NCBI GenBank assembly: GCA_964481655.1
Contig: CAYZVO010000009.1
Span: 12,952-76,951, forward strand
Direction: 5' to 3'
Length of the DNA stretch: 64,000 bases
From: CALDOK01 sp964481655
GTDB taxonomy: Bacteria; Myxococcota_A; UBA796; JAFGLY01
The stretch's first letter is position 1; every line of letters starts with the position of its first letter. The position numbers and the translations under genes were made by a program. The notes under the pieces are model-generated. The model did no database searches. It was not told where the DNA came from and saw nothing but the letters and a program-made list of their open reading frames with translations. Positions 17,181 through 23,440 of the stretch are shown here, piece after piece.

Positions 17181-18161
17181 TCAACGTCTGCGGGGGGCTG
17201 CTACGGGAGAGTCGGTGGGGGAGGGGCTGGACCCGGCCTCGAGAGCCGGAACGGGGAGGCGCTGGACAGCGCGGAGGCGGGCCGAGCGGGCCCGCGGGTG
17301 GGGGTCACGATCCTCGCCTTTGACGGCGCGGCGAGTGAGCTTGCGGAAGCGAGGGGGATCGATGGGGTGCCCGTAGGCGTCCTTGGGCGCTCCGATGCCG
17401 ACGGCGTCGGCGAAGGCGCGCTTCACGATGCGATCCTCGAGGGAGTGGAACGAGATGGCGACGACCCGCCCGCCGGGGCCCACGACCTCGAGGGCCGCGC
17501 GGATCGCGCCGCCGACCTCGTCGAGCTCGTCATTCACGGCGATGCGGAGCGCCTGGAAGGTGCGGGTCGCGGGGTGGGTGCGGCGACCGCGGCGGCCGCC
17601 CACGGCGCGCTCGATGACGGCGGCCAGCTCGGCGGTGCTGCCGATGGGCCGCGCGGCCACGATGGCGCGGGCGATGCGGCGGGCCTGCTTGTCCTCGCCG
17701 TAGCGGCGGATCAGCCTGGACAGCTCGGCCTCGTCGGCGCGGTTGACCAGGTCGTCGGCGGAGCCGTCCTGGCGCTGGTCGAAGCGCATGTCCAGGGGGC
17801 CGTCGTGCATCAGGGAGAAGCCCCGGGCGGCGTCGTCGAGCTGGGGGGTGGAGAGACCGAAGTCCATCACCACGCCATCGACGGTGGTCCAGCCGTGGGC
17901 CGCCACGGCCTCGACCATGCCGGAGGCGGGGCTGCAGCGCAGGGCGCAGCGCTCGCCGAAGGGCGCCAGCCGCTCGCCGGCGCGGCCGAGGGCGGCGGGG
18001 TCGCGGTCCAGGCCCAGCAGCGTACCGTCGGGCGCAGAGCGCTCCAGGACACCCAGGGCGTGGCCGCCGTCACCGAGGGTGCCGTCCACGTAGCGACCGC
18101 CCGAGCGGGGCTCGAGCAGATCGAGGACGTCCTCGAAGAGCACGGAGTGGTGGAAGCTCAT
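17181..18161 (-). CDS. rsmH: 16S rRNA (cytosine1402-N4)-methyltransferase RsmH
   Basis: SAM-dependent methyltransferase of 326 residues (formerly MraW) that modifies C1402 of 16S rRNA. The N-terminal HHSVLFEDVLDLL and the SAM loop YVDGTLGDGGHALGVLE are clear. Next come LGLDRDPAALGRAGERLAPF and the VVMDFGLSTPQLDDAARGFS segment diagnostic of the family, with an insertion domain between about 110 and 200. The end has ISFHSLEDRIVKRAF and a LTRRAV segment. The ATG shares 4 bp with the mraZ stop, so the two are translationally coupled. Confidence 0.97.
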   Translation of the reverse strand: MSFHHSVLFEDVLDLLEPRSGGRYVDGTLGDGGHALGVLERSAPDGTLLGLDRDPAALGRAGERLAPFGERCALRCSPASGMVEAVAAHGWTTVDGVVMDFGLSTPQLDDAARGFSLMHDGPLDMRFDQRQDGSADDLVNRADEAELSRLIRRYGEDKQARRIARAIVAARPIGSTAELAAVIERAVGGRRGRRTHPATRTFQALRIAVNDELDEVGGAIRAALEVVGPGGRVVAISFHSLEDRIVKRAFADAVGIGAPKDAYGHPIDPPRFRKLTRRAVKGEDRDPHPRARSARLRAVQRLPVPALEAGSSPSPTDSPVAAPRRR

Positions 18162-18655
18162 GCGCCACTCCGGAGCAGGGCGCCCAGGTCCTGGCCTTCC
18201 ACAGCCTTGGCGAGCTCGGCCTTGCGGGCCTGCCAGGCGTCGGCAGACCAGATCTCGAGGCGGCCCTGCACGGTCTGCAGGACCAGCTCGCGATCGAGCC
18301 CAGCCTCGCCGCGCATCTTCGGGGGCACCAGGATGCGCCCCTGCTTGTCGATGTCCACACCCTGGGAGCCACTGTCGAGGATGTGGGCGAGAGCCATGAT
18401 TCGAGCGTCGAAGATGAAGCCACCGTCAAGATGGCTCATGACTTTTTGCTTCCAGTCTTCGGGCGTAAATGCGAAGATGGCCTGGAAGTTCGGGTAGATC
18501 ATGAACACCAACGAAGTGATGCCTTCCGCCTGCAGCCGTCGCCGAAGCTTGGCAGGCAGGACCAGCCGACCCTTGGGGTCCAGCTTGGCATCGACCTGGA
18601 GATGCTCGCCCTTCAACTTCGTGCCCGCCTTGTCTACTTCGCTGCCGGTTTCCAT
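18158..18655 (-). CDS. mraZ: Transcriptional regulator MraZ
   Basis: First gene of the dcw cluster, 165 residues with two AbrB-like SpoVT folds. The first is around VDAKLDPKGRLVLPAKLRRR and the second around GVDIDKQGRILVPPKMRG; both carry the D-x-x-GR-hydrophobic-x-(V/L)-P signature. MraZ rings bind direct repeats in their own promoter and usually repress the operon. I start it at the ATG at 18655 (METGSEVD). An in-frame ATG 81 bases upstream would translate through the operator-like repeats at 18716-18736, so it is unlikely. The N-terminal tail before the first SpoVT fold is about 20 residues longer than usual. Confidence 0.93.
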   Translation of the reverse strand: METGSEVDKAGTKLKGEHLQVDAKLDPKGRLVLPAKLRRRLQAEGITSLVFMIYPNFQAIFAFTPEDWKQKVMSHLDGGFIFDARIMALAHILDSGSQGVDIDKQGRILVPPKMRGEAGLDRELVLQTVQGRLEIWSADAWQARKAELAKAVEGQDLGALLRSGA

Positions 18656-18715
18656 CGACGCCAGGCCGCCTTCCTGTCGCCGGTCATAGAATAACCCATT
18701 CCCCTCCCCCTCAAA

Positions 18716-18736
18716 CCACTTCCCACCACTTTCCAC
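18716..18736 (-). promoter_or_regulatory. Candidate MraZ-binding direct repeats
   Basis: On the minus strand the leader reads GTGGAAAGTGGTGGGAAGTG followed by G. GTGG occurs three times, and AAGTGG recurs with exactly 10 bp spacing. Known MraZ boxes are short G-rich direct repeats (TGGG or AAAGTGG type) spaced about one helical turn apart. The position, 60-80 bases before the mraZ ATG, fits autoregulation. A -10-like TATAGA lies just upstream (about 18758-18763) but no -35 is convincing. Confidence 0.55.
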
Positions 18737-18825
18737 CCCTTAATTTTCACGCTCGTCTATATGCCCCGTTCTACCAACTATTTTCTGTGGAACATTTTTT
18801 CCGGCCAGGCTGGTGATTTCGGGCA

Positions 18826-18916
18826 TTCCATGGTGCGAGAGGGGCGTGATCGCAGAATCGCGTTTTCCATAACTATTCCATAGTTTTTACAGCCTATTTT
18901 CCATTGGCTTTTCCAT
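18826..18916. repeat. Five helically phased TTCCAT motifs in an AT-rich island
   Basis: TTCCAT (ATGGAA on the mraZ-coding strand) starts at 18826, 18865, 18876, 18899 and 18911. Spacings are 39, 11, 23 and 12 bp, close to whole or half turns of the helix. The segment 18781-18930 is far more AT-rich than the surrounding sequence. It lies about 170-260 bases upstream of the mraZ start, where an activator or nucleoid protein could bind. No known family is matched. Confidence 0.5.
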
Positions 18917-19033
18917 AGCGATTCCGCAAAAAACCAAAGTGCCCCAGCCCCACGGCGGGGGGGGTGACACCGTCCCTCCCCCGCGTCGAAGCCGGCCTCG
19001 ACAGGGCGCCCAACAGGGGCCGGCCTGGGCCCA

Positions 19034-19078
19034 GGGGAGTGAAGTGGGGCGGCCAGGGGGAGTGAGGTGGAGTGGATG
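19034..19078 (+). repeat. 23-bp tandem repeat, copies left of the IS element
   Basis: Two degenerate units, GGGGAGTGAAGTGGGGCGGC plus CA (19034-19055) and a related unit (19056-19078). They match the unit of the array at 22757-22818 on the other side of the IS element. Both arrays are preceded by the same 14 bp, GGCCTGGGCCCAGG (19022-19035 and 22733-22746). Confidence 0.6.
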
Positions 19079-19106
19079 TGAACGCCCCTCAAGAACCGCC
19101 TCAATG

Positions 19107-19130
19107 TGGTGAAACCCGCGGGAGCTGATC
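19107..19130 (+). repeat. Left terminal inverted repeat of the IS21 element
   Basis: Reads TGGTGAAACCCGCGGGAGCT then GATC. It matches 19 of 24 bases of the complement of 22330-22353, with no gaps. Confidence 0.75.
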
Positions 19131-19373
19131 GCCTCCAGGGCGGCAGACCTGGGCCACCCCGGGGGCGGCTGAACTGAGCCACCCAGCCCGGCACCCTGGC
19201 CCGCCCGCAGGAGCGTAGCGACGAGGACGGCCCCCTGTTGCGCTGATGGGATAGCAGGGCGCCCCCACCCCTGAAGAGGGTGGAGGCCCGGTGTTGCACC
19301 ACCGAGCCTCCGTGGGCCATCGCCGACGTTCGGAAGCGACGACCCGTGCGCCGATTCACCCGTCTCCGATGGC

Positions 19374-20024
19374 CTGTCCAGCCAGGAGACGAAGACGTTC
19401 ACGGATGCCCACCGCCTGTACACCTGCGCTCGGTGCGGCCGACAGGTGATCCTGTGCCGTCGCTGCGACCGAGGGCAGCGCTACTGTCACGACGGCTGCG
19501 CGCAGATCCGCCGAGACGAGAGCTGTCGTCGAGCTCGCCGTCGCTACCAGCAGACGCCACGCGGCCGTGAGCTGCACGCTGTCCGCCAGCAGCGCTACCT
19601 CGAGCGCCGCGCGGCGAAGATGACGGATCAGGGTTCCTCCACCCCCGGTGTGCAGGGAACAGAGTCCCCAGCCATGGCCGCCATGTCGGCAGCCCGGCCG
19701 GAGGAATCCGATGAGACCCTTGACCGTGACCTTGTGGTCGGAGCCGTACCAGACGCGGCTGCTGGCCAGCTGGAACCAGGACGACTGCCTACGAGCGATC
19801 CTGCCCACCCAGCCGGTCGATCCCCGCGCCCCCATCGAGCTGCTGGAGTCCCTGGCCGCCTGGGTGGGAAGGCCAGCCCACGTTGCCATCGCTGCGGACA
19901 GCCAGGGACGGGCTTCCTACGGCGACAGCCTCTTCGGTGGCGCACTGCTGCCCGACAACACCGCCCGGGCGCACTTCATGTGGATGCCCGACCGCCGCCC
20001 GCTCCGCCTGCGGGGTCCCGGTGA
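19374..20024 (+). CDS. IS21-associated zinc-ribbon protein, 3' half doubtful
   Basis: Small basic protein encoded ahead of istA. The meaningful part is about 19374-19650. It has paired C-x2-C knuckles (TCARCGRQ and CRRCDRGQRYC), a further Cys in DGC, then an Arg-rich segment ending RYQQTPRGRELHAVRQQRYL and KMTDQGS. Similar small proteins accompany IS elements in myxobacteria. The conserved Cys pair lies before the GTG at 19446, so the true start must be upstream. No ATG exists in this frame; CTG at 19374 is the best guess, hence possible decay. After about 19650 the frame stays open to 20024 but overlaps the next gene, and I read that part as a shadow or read-through. Confidence 0.5.
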   Translation: MSSQETKTFTDAHRLYTCARCGRQVILCRRCDRGQRYCHDGCAQIRRDESCRRARRRYQQTPRGRELHAVRQQRYLERRAAKMTDQGSSTPGVQGTESPAMAAMSAARPEESDETLDRDLVVGAVPDAAAGQLEPGRLPTSDPAHPAGRSPRPHRAAGVPGRLGGKASPRCHRCGQPGTGFLRRQPLRWRTAARQHRPGALHVDARPPPAPPAGSR

Positions 20025-20064
20025 CTTCCGCGAGCTGTACCGCGTGCATGGGAGGGCGTCATGA
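19711..20064 (+). CDS. IS21-associated accessory protein, 117 residues
   Basis: Starts at the ATG at 19711 behind a strong GGAGGAAT Shine-Dalgarno and overlaps istA by 4 bp (ATGA). It begins MRPLTVTLWSEPYQTRLLAS. A central helix-rich part (APIELLESLAAWVGRPAHVAIAAD) and an ending PLRLRGPGDFRELYRVHG follow. No catalytic domain is recognisable. Its tight coupling to istA suggests a role in transposition or its control, comparable to the small accessory genes of other IS families; that is inference. Codon use resembles istA, supporting a real gene. Confidence 0.65.
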   Translation: MRPLTVTLWSEPYQTRLLASWNQDDCLRAILPTQPVDPRAPIELLESLAAWVGRPAHVAIAADSQGRASYGDSLFGGALLPDNTARAHFMWMPDRRPLRLRGPGDFRELYRVHGRAS

Positions 20065-21554
20065 TCCCCGACGAGCTCGCCCAGAAGATCCTGCGGCTGC
20101 ACTTCGTGGAGGGCTGGAAGGTGGGCACCATCGCCCAGCAGGCCGGCGTGCACCACACCACCGTCTGCCGCGTGCTCGAGTCCAAGGGCATCGCCGCCCG
20201 GCTGACCCGGCGGCCATCGATGGTCGATCCCTACCTGCCCTTCATCGAGGAGACCCTGCGGCGCTGGCCCACGCTGCCCGCCAGCCGGTTGTACGGCATG
20301 GTTGTGGAGCGCGGCTACACCGGCAGTTCGTCGCACTTCCGGCGCATCGTGAGTCGCCTGCGGCCACGCCCACCTGCAGAGGCCTACCAGCGCCTGTCCA
20401 CGCTGCCGGGCGAGCAGGGCCAGGTGGACTGGGCCCACTGCGGCAAGGTCACCATCGGCCGCGCCACGCGGCCCCTGTCGGCCTTCGTGATGGTGCTGTC
20501 CTGGTCCCGCATGACCTTTGTGCGCTTCTTCTACGATCAGCGCCTGGGTAGCTTCATGGCCGGCCACCAGGGCGCCTTCGAGGCCCTGGGCGGTGTGCCC
20601 AGGGTGCTGCTGTACGACAACCTGAAAGCCGTGGTCGCCGAGAGGCGGGGGGACGCCATCCGCTTCAACCCGACCCTGTTGGCCTTCGCCGGCCACCACC
20701 GCTACGAGCCCCGGCCCGTGGCCCCCTACCGCGGCAACGAGAAGCCCCGCGTCGAGAGGCGCATCCGCGACCTGCGCGCCAGCTTCCTGCTGGGCCGACG
20801 CTGGGACGGGCTGGATGAGCTGAACGATGCTGTGGCGACCTGGTGCCGCCACACCGTGGCCCAGCGCAAGCACCCCGACGACGGCACCATGACCGTGGCC
20901 GAAGCCTGGGAGGAGGAGAAGCAGCGGCTGCTGCCGCTGCCAGACGACGCCTTCCCGGCCCACGACCGGGTCGAGGTCAAGGTCGGCCGCACCCCCTACG
21001 TTCGCTTCGACAAGAACGACTACAGCGTCCCCCACGACCACGTCCGGCGCACCCTGGTGGTGCTGGCCACCCCCGACACCGTCCGCGTGCTGGACGGCGA
21101 GGCCGAGGTCGCCCGCCACCCCCGGAGCTTCGACAAAGGCGACCAGGTCGAGAACCCAGCCCACGTCGAGGCCCTGGTTGCATGGAAACGCAAGGCCCGC
21201 GCCGAGCGTGGCATCGACCTGCTGCGCCACGCAGCCCCGTCGAGCCAGCCGCTGCTCGAGGGTGCCGCCAAGCGGGGCCACAACATCGGGTCGGCCGTTG
21301 CGGCCCTGCTGCGCCTGCTGGACAGCTGGGGTGCCGAGGTCCTCGAGGCCGCCATCCGCGAGGCCATCGAGGCTGACGCCCTGCACGTCGGTGCGGTTCG
21401 CCAGGGCCTCGAGCGTCGCGCCCAGGCGGCAGGCACACCACCGCCGGTGGCCGTGAGCCTGCCTGACGATCCGCGGGTCCGTGACGTCCACGTCCGGCCC
21501 CATGACCTGGCCAGCTACGACAACGTCGGAGGGGAGAACCATGAGCAAGCCTGA
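20061..21554 (+). CDS. istA: IS21-family transposase IstA
   Basis: DDE-type transposase of 497 residues. An N-terminal helix-turn-helix reads ILRLHFVEGWKVGTIAQQAG followed by VHHTTVCRVLES and binds the element ends. The integrase core carries the acidic triad: Asp in GQVDWAHCG, Asp in VLLYDNLKAVV, and Glu in GNEKPRVERRI, spaced as expected. A Mu-C-like beta domain follows (VEVKVGRTPYVRFDKNDYSVP). The gene is full length with no frameshift, so the element may still be active. It shares 4 bp with the accessory gene upstream and 14 bp with istB. Confidence 0.95.
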   Translation: MIPDELAQKILRLHFVEGWKVGTIAQQAGVHHTTVCRVLESKGIAARLTRRPSMVDPYLPFIEETLRRWPTLPASRLYGMVVERGYTGSSSHFRRIVSRLRPRPPAEAYQRLSTLPGEQGQVDWAHCGKVTIGRATRPLSAFVMVLSWSRMTFVRFFYDQRLGSFMAGHQGAFEALGGVPRVLLYDNLKAVVAERRGDAIRFNPTLLAFAGHHRYEPRPVAPYRGNEKPRVERRIRDLRASFLLGRRWDGLDELNDAVATWCRHTVAQRKHPDDGTMTVAEAWEEEKQRLLPLPDDAFPAHDRVEVKVGRTPYVRFDKNDYSVPHDHVRRTLVVLATPDTVRVLDGEAEVARHPRSFDKGDQVENPAHVEALVAWKRKARAERGIDLLRHAAPSSQPLLEGAAKRGHNIGSAVAALLRLLDSWGAEVLEAAIREAIEADALHVGAVRQGLERRAQAAGTPPPVAVSLPDDPRVRDVHVRPHDLASYDNVGGENHEQA

Positions 21555-22308
21555 CCATCGCACCCAACTGGCCGACCTGGGCCTGTACGGCCTGCTGCTG
21601 CACTGGGACGAGATCCGCGAGGCCGAGTGGCTACCCTGGCTGCTGCAGGTCGAAGGAGACGAGCGCCAGCGCCGCAGCCTCGAGCGGCGGATCCGCAACG
21701 CCAAGCTTGGCCGCTTCAAGCCCATGGCCGACTTCGACTGGGACTGGCCCAGGCGCATCGACCGCGTCCAGGTCGAGGCCCTGCTGCGCCTCGAGTTCAT
21801 GAAGGATGCCGCCAACCCCATCCTGATCGGGCCCAACGGCACCGGCAAGACCATGCTGGCCAAGAACATCGCCCACAAGGCGCTGCTGACAGGCAACACC
21901 GTGCTGTTCACCACCGCCAGCGACATGCTGGGCGAACTGGCCGCCCAAGACAGCGCCAGCGGCCTGAAGCGCCGCCTGTCCCGCTACACCCGACCCAAGC
22001 TGCTGGTCGTGGACGAGGTCGGCTACCTGTCCTACGGCAACCGCCACGCAGACCTGCTGTTCGAGGTCGTCACCCGCCGGTACAGCGAGGGCGACAAGCC
22101 CATCCTGGTCACCACCAACAAGCCCTTCGCCGAGTGGAGCGAGGTCTTCCCCAACGCTTCCTGCGTCGTCACCCTGGTCGACCGCCTGGTCCACCGTTCC
22201 GAGATCGTGCAGATGGATGGCGAGTCCTACCGCCTGAAGGAGGCCAAGGACAGCGCAGCCAAGAAGGCGAAGAAGCGTGGGGCAAAGCCAGAGGGCGGCG
22301 ACCGCTGA
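21541..22308 (+). CDS. istB: IS21-family helper ATPase IstB
   Basis: AAA+ helper of 255 residues that loads target DNA for IstA and resembles DnaA/DnaC. It starts at the ATG at 21541 with GGAGGGGAG upstream, inside the istA end. Walker A is GPNGTGKTML (97-106) and Walker B is LLVVDEVGYLSYG. A sensor-1-like Asn is in ILVTTNKPFAEWSEVF. The ending is Lys-rich (KKAKKRGAKPEGG). All ATPase motifs look intact. The stop lies 45 bp before the right end of the element, within the multiple end repeats. Confidence 0.95.
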   Translation: MSKPDHRTQLADLGLYGLLLHWDEIREAEWLPWLLQVEGDERQRRSLERRIRNAKLGRFKPMADFDWDWPRRIDRVQVEALLRLEFMKDAANPILIGPNGTGKTMLAKNIAHKALLTGNTVLFTTASDMLGELAAQDSASGLKRRLSRYTRPKLLVVDEVGYLSYGNRHADLLFEVVTRRYSEGDKPILVTTNKPFAEWSEVFPNASCVVTLVDRLVHRSEIVQMDGESYRLKEAKDSAAKKAKKRGAKPEGGDR

Positions 22309-22329
22309 CACATCGCGTGTTTCACCGCT

Positions 22330-22353
22330 GACCATCTTCCGCGGTCTTCACCA
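22330..22353 (-). repeat. Right terminal inverted repeat of the IS21 element
   Basis: On the minus strand this reads TGGTGAAGACCGCGGAAGAT then GGTC, the inverted partner of 19107-19130. A second similar copy (GCGGTGAAACACGCG on the minus strand) lies just inside, around 22307-22327. Confidence 0.75.
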
Positions 22354-22872
22354 CTGGTGAAGGCCGCGCTTCGTCGTCGAGTGCCCATCAGGCGCGCAGT
22401 TCACCAGAAACAAGCGGTTTGGCCGGAGCATCTACAGTGGAATCTCCGCCACCGCGAGCGGGTGGAACGAGATGGAATGCACAGGGGTCTCCCGGGCCCT
22501 GGGAGGGGCCCCGCAGAGGGTCGAGGGGGAGCGCGCACCCCGCGACGACGACACCCGGTGGAGTGGCGTGGAGTGCCGGGACCACGGACAGGGGCACGAC
22601 CCGAAACCCCACGATGGCCGACGGTTGTCAGGGAGGCGCCGCAGCGCGCTGGCCACGGCCCTCGCACGCGTGCGCGCGTGCACGCGCGAGAAGAGAGAGT
22701 GGGCAGCCGGGCACGCCGCGCCCATCCACCCGGGCCTGGGCCCAGGCCCTGGGACCGGAGTGGAGCGGCCCCGGGGAGCGAAGTGGAGCGGCCCCGGGGA
22801 GCGCCGTGGAGTGGCCTCGAGCTTGCGCCCTCGCCCCGGGCTGAGCAGGTTGTGCCTCCCCAGGAGCCCGCA
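22354..22872. other. 519-bp repeat-rich spacer before smpB
   Basis: No gene is supported. A frame stays open into smpB, but its reading is low-complexity Arg/Gly/Pro. The stretch holds a 26-bp strictly alternating purine-pyrimidine run (22663-22688, CGCACGCGTGCGCGCG and on), which could adopt Z-DNA, and the 23-bp tandem array at 22757-22818. It is the right half of the original mraZ-smpB spacer that the IS element split. Confidence 0.5.
22757..22818 (+). repeat. 23-bp tandem repeat array right of the IS element
   Basis: A partial unit (22757-22772) and two full units (22773-22795 and 22796-22818) follow the pattern GGGGAGCGAAGTGGAGCGGC plus CCC. The same unit occurs at 19034-19078 on the other side of the IS element. 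Confidence 0.7.
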
Positions 22873-23337
22873 GTGACCCGCGACCGCGACCACATCCAGC
22901 AGATCTACCGCAACCGCAAGGTCTTCCATGACTACGCCATCGAGGACCGCGTGGAGGCCGGGGTGGTGCTGGTCGGGTCCGAGGTCAAGTCCCTGCGACA
23001 GGGCCGCGGAAACCTGGCCGACGCCTACGTGGTGTTCCGCGACGGCGAGGCCTGGCTCATCAACAGCCACATCGCCCAGTACCCGCAGGCAACCCACGAA
23101 AACCACGAGCCCCTGCGAGAGCGGAAGCTGCTGCTGAGCGCCCGGGAGATCCGCAAGCTGGGCGCCAAGGTCCGCGAGCGCGGCTACTCCCTGGTGCCCA
23201 TCTCGATGTACTTCAAGGGGGCCTGGGTCAAGGTCGAGCTGGGCCTGGGCAAGGGCAAGCGCAGGCACGACAAGCGCAGCGCCCTCAAGGAGCGCACCGA
23301 CAAGCGGGAGATGGATCGGGCTGCGCGGGATCGTTAG
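22873..23337 (+). CDS. smpB: SsrA (tmRNA)-binding protein SmpB
   Basis: 154-residue RNA-binding protein that carries tmRNA to stalled ribosomes. The OB-fold core shows IYRNRKVFHDYAIEDRVEAG, VLVGSEVKSLRQGRGNLADA, INSHIAQYPQATHENHEP, ERKLLLSAREIRKLG and the closing LVPISMYFKGAWVKVELGLG. The basic tail KGKRRHDKRSALKERTDKRE enters the decoding centre. The GTG at 22873 gives the normal SmpB length; the open frame upstream runs through repeat DNA and is not coding. The tmRNA gene itself is not in the window. Confidence 0.96.
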   Translation: MTRDRDHIQQIYRNRKVFHDYAIEDRVEAGVVLVGSEVKSLRQGRGNLADAYVVFRDGEAWLINSHIAQYPQATHENHEPLRERKLLLSAREIRKLGAKVRERGYSLVPISMYFKGAWVKVELGLGKGKRRHDKRSALKERTDKREMDRAARDR

Positions 23338-23440
23338 CCCACGCCAGCGCCTCCGGTTACCTCCCGCAGCCTCTTTACAGGGCCCATCCAGGGAATACCC
23401 TTGGACCCTCGGGCCTTTGGCCTTCGCTCCAGGAGGACCC

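Larger units (their letters stand above)
19107..22353 (+). mobile_element. IS21-family insertion sequence with two accessory ORFs
   Basis: A 3.25-kb element bounded by imperfect 24-bp inverted repeats (19107-19130 and 22330-22353, 19 of 24 identical) that begin TGGTGAA and end TTCACCA, giving the TG...CA ends of IS21 elements. The right end has a second, inner copy of the repeat (about 22307-22327), also typical of IS21 multiple end repeats. Inside are a zinc-ribbon ORF, a 117-residue ORF, istA and istB, all plus strand. No clear target duplication flanks it (TCAATG on the left, CTGGTG on the right), so the insertion is old or the outer ends are slightly misplaced. The first about 260 bp inside the left end hold no gene. 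Confidence 0.85.

Noticed and set aside
16810..17184. Upstream extension of ftsI by 125 residues
   Set aside because: It is a frame shadow of ftsL; the real start is the GTG at 16809.
19711..20024. A second zinc finger (CHRCGQPGTGF) in the 3' half of the zinc-ribbon ORF
   Set aside because: Lies in a shadow frame of the well-supported 117-residue gene; likely chance.
19917..21926. 669-residue minus-strand ORF
   Set aside because: Antisense of istA and istB.
22357..22872. Upstream extension of smpB by 172 residues
   Set aside because: Reads through repeats and low-complexity DNA; SmpB is complete from the GTG at 22873.
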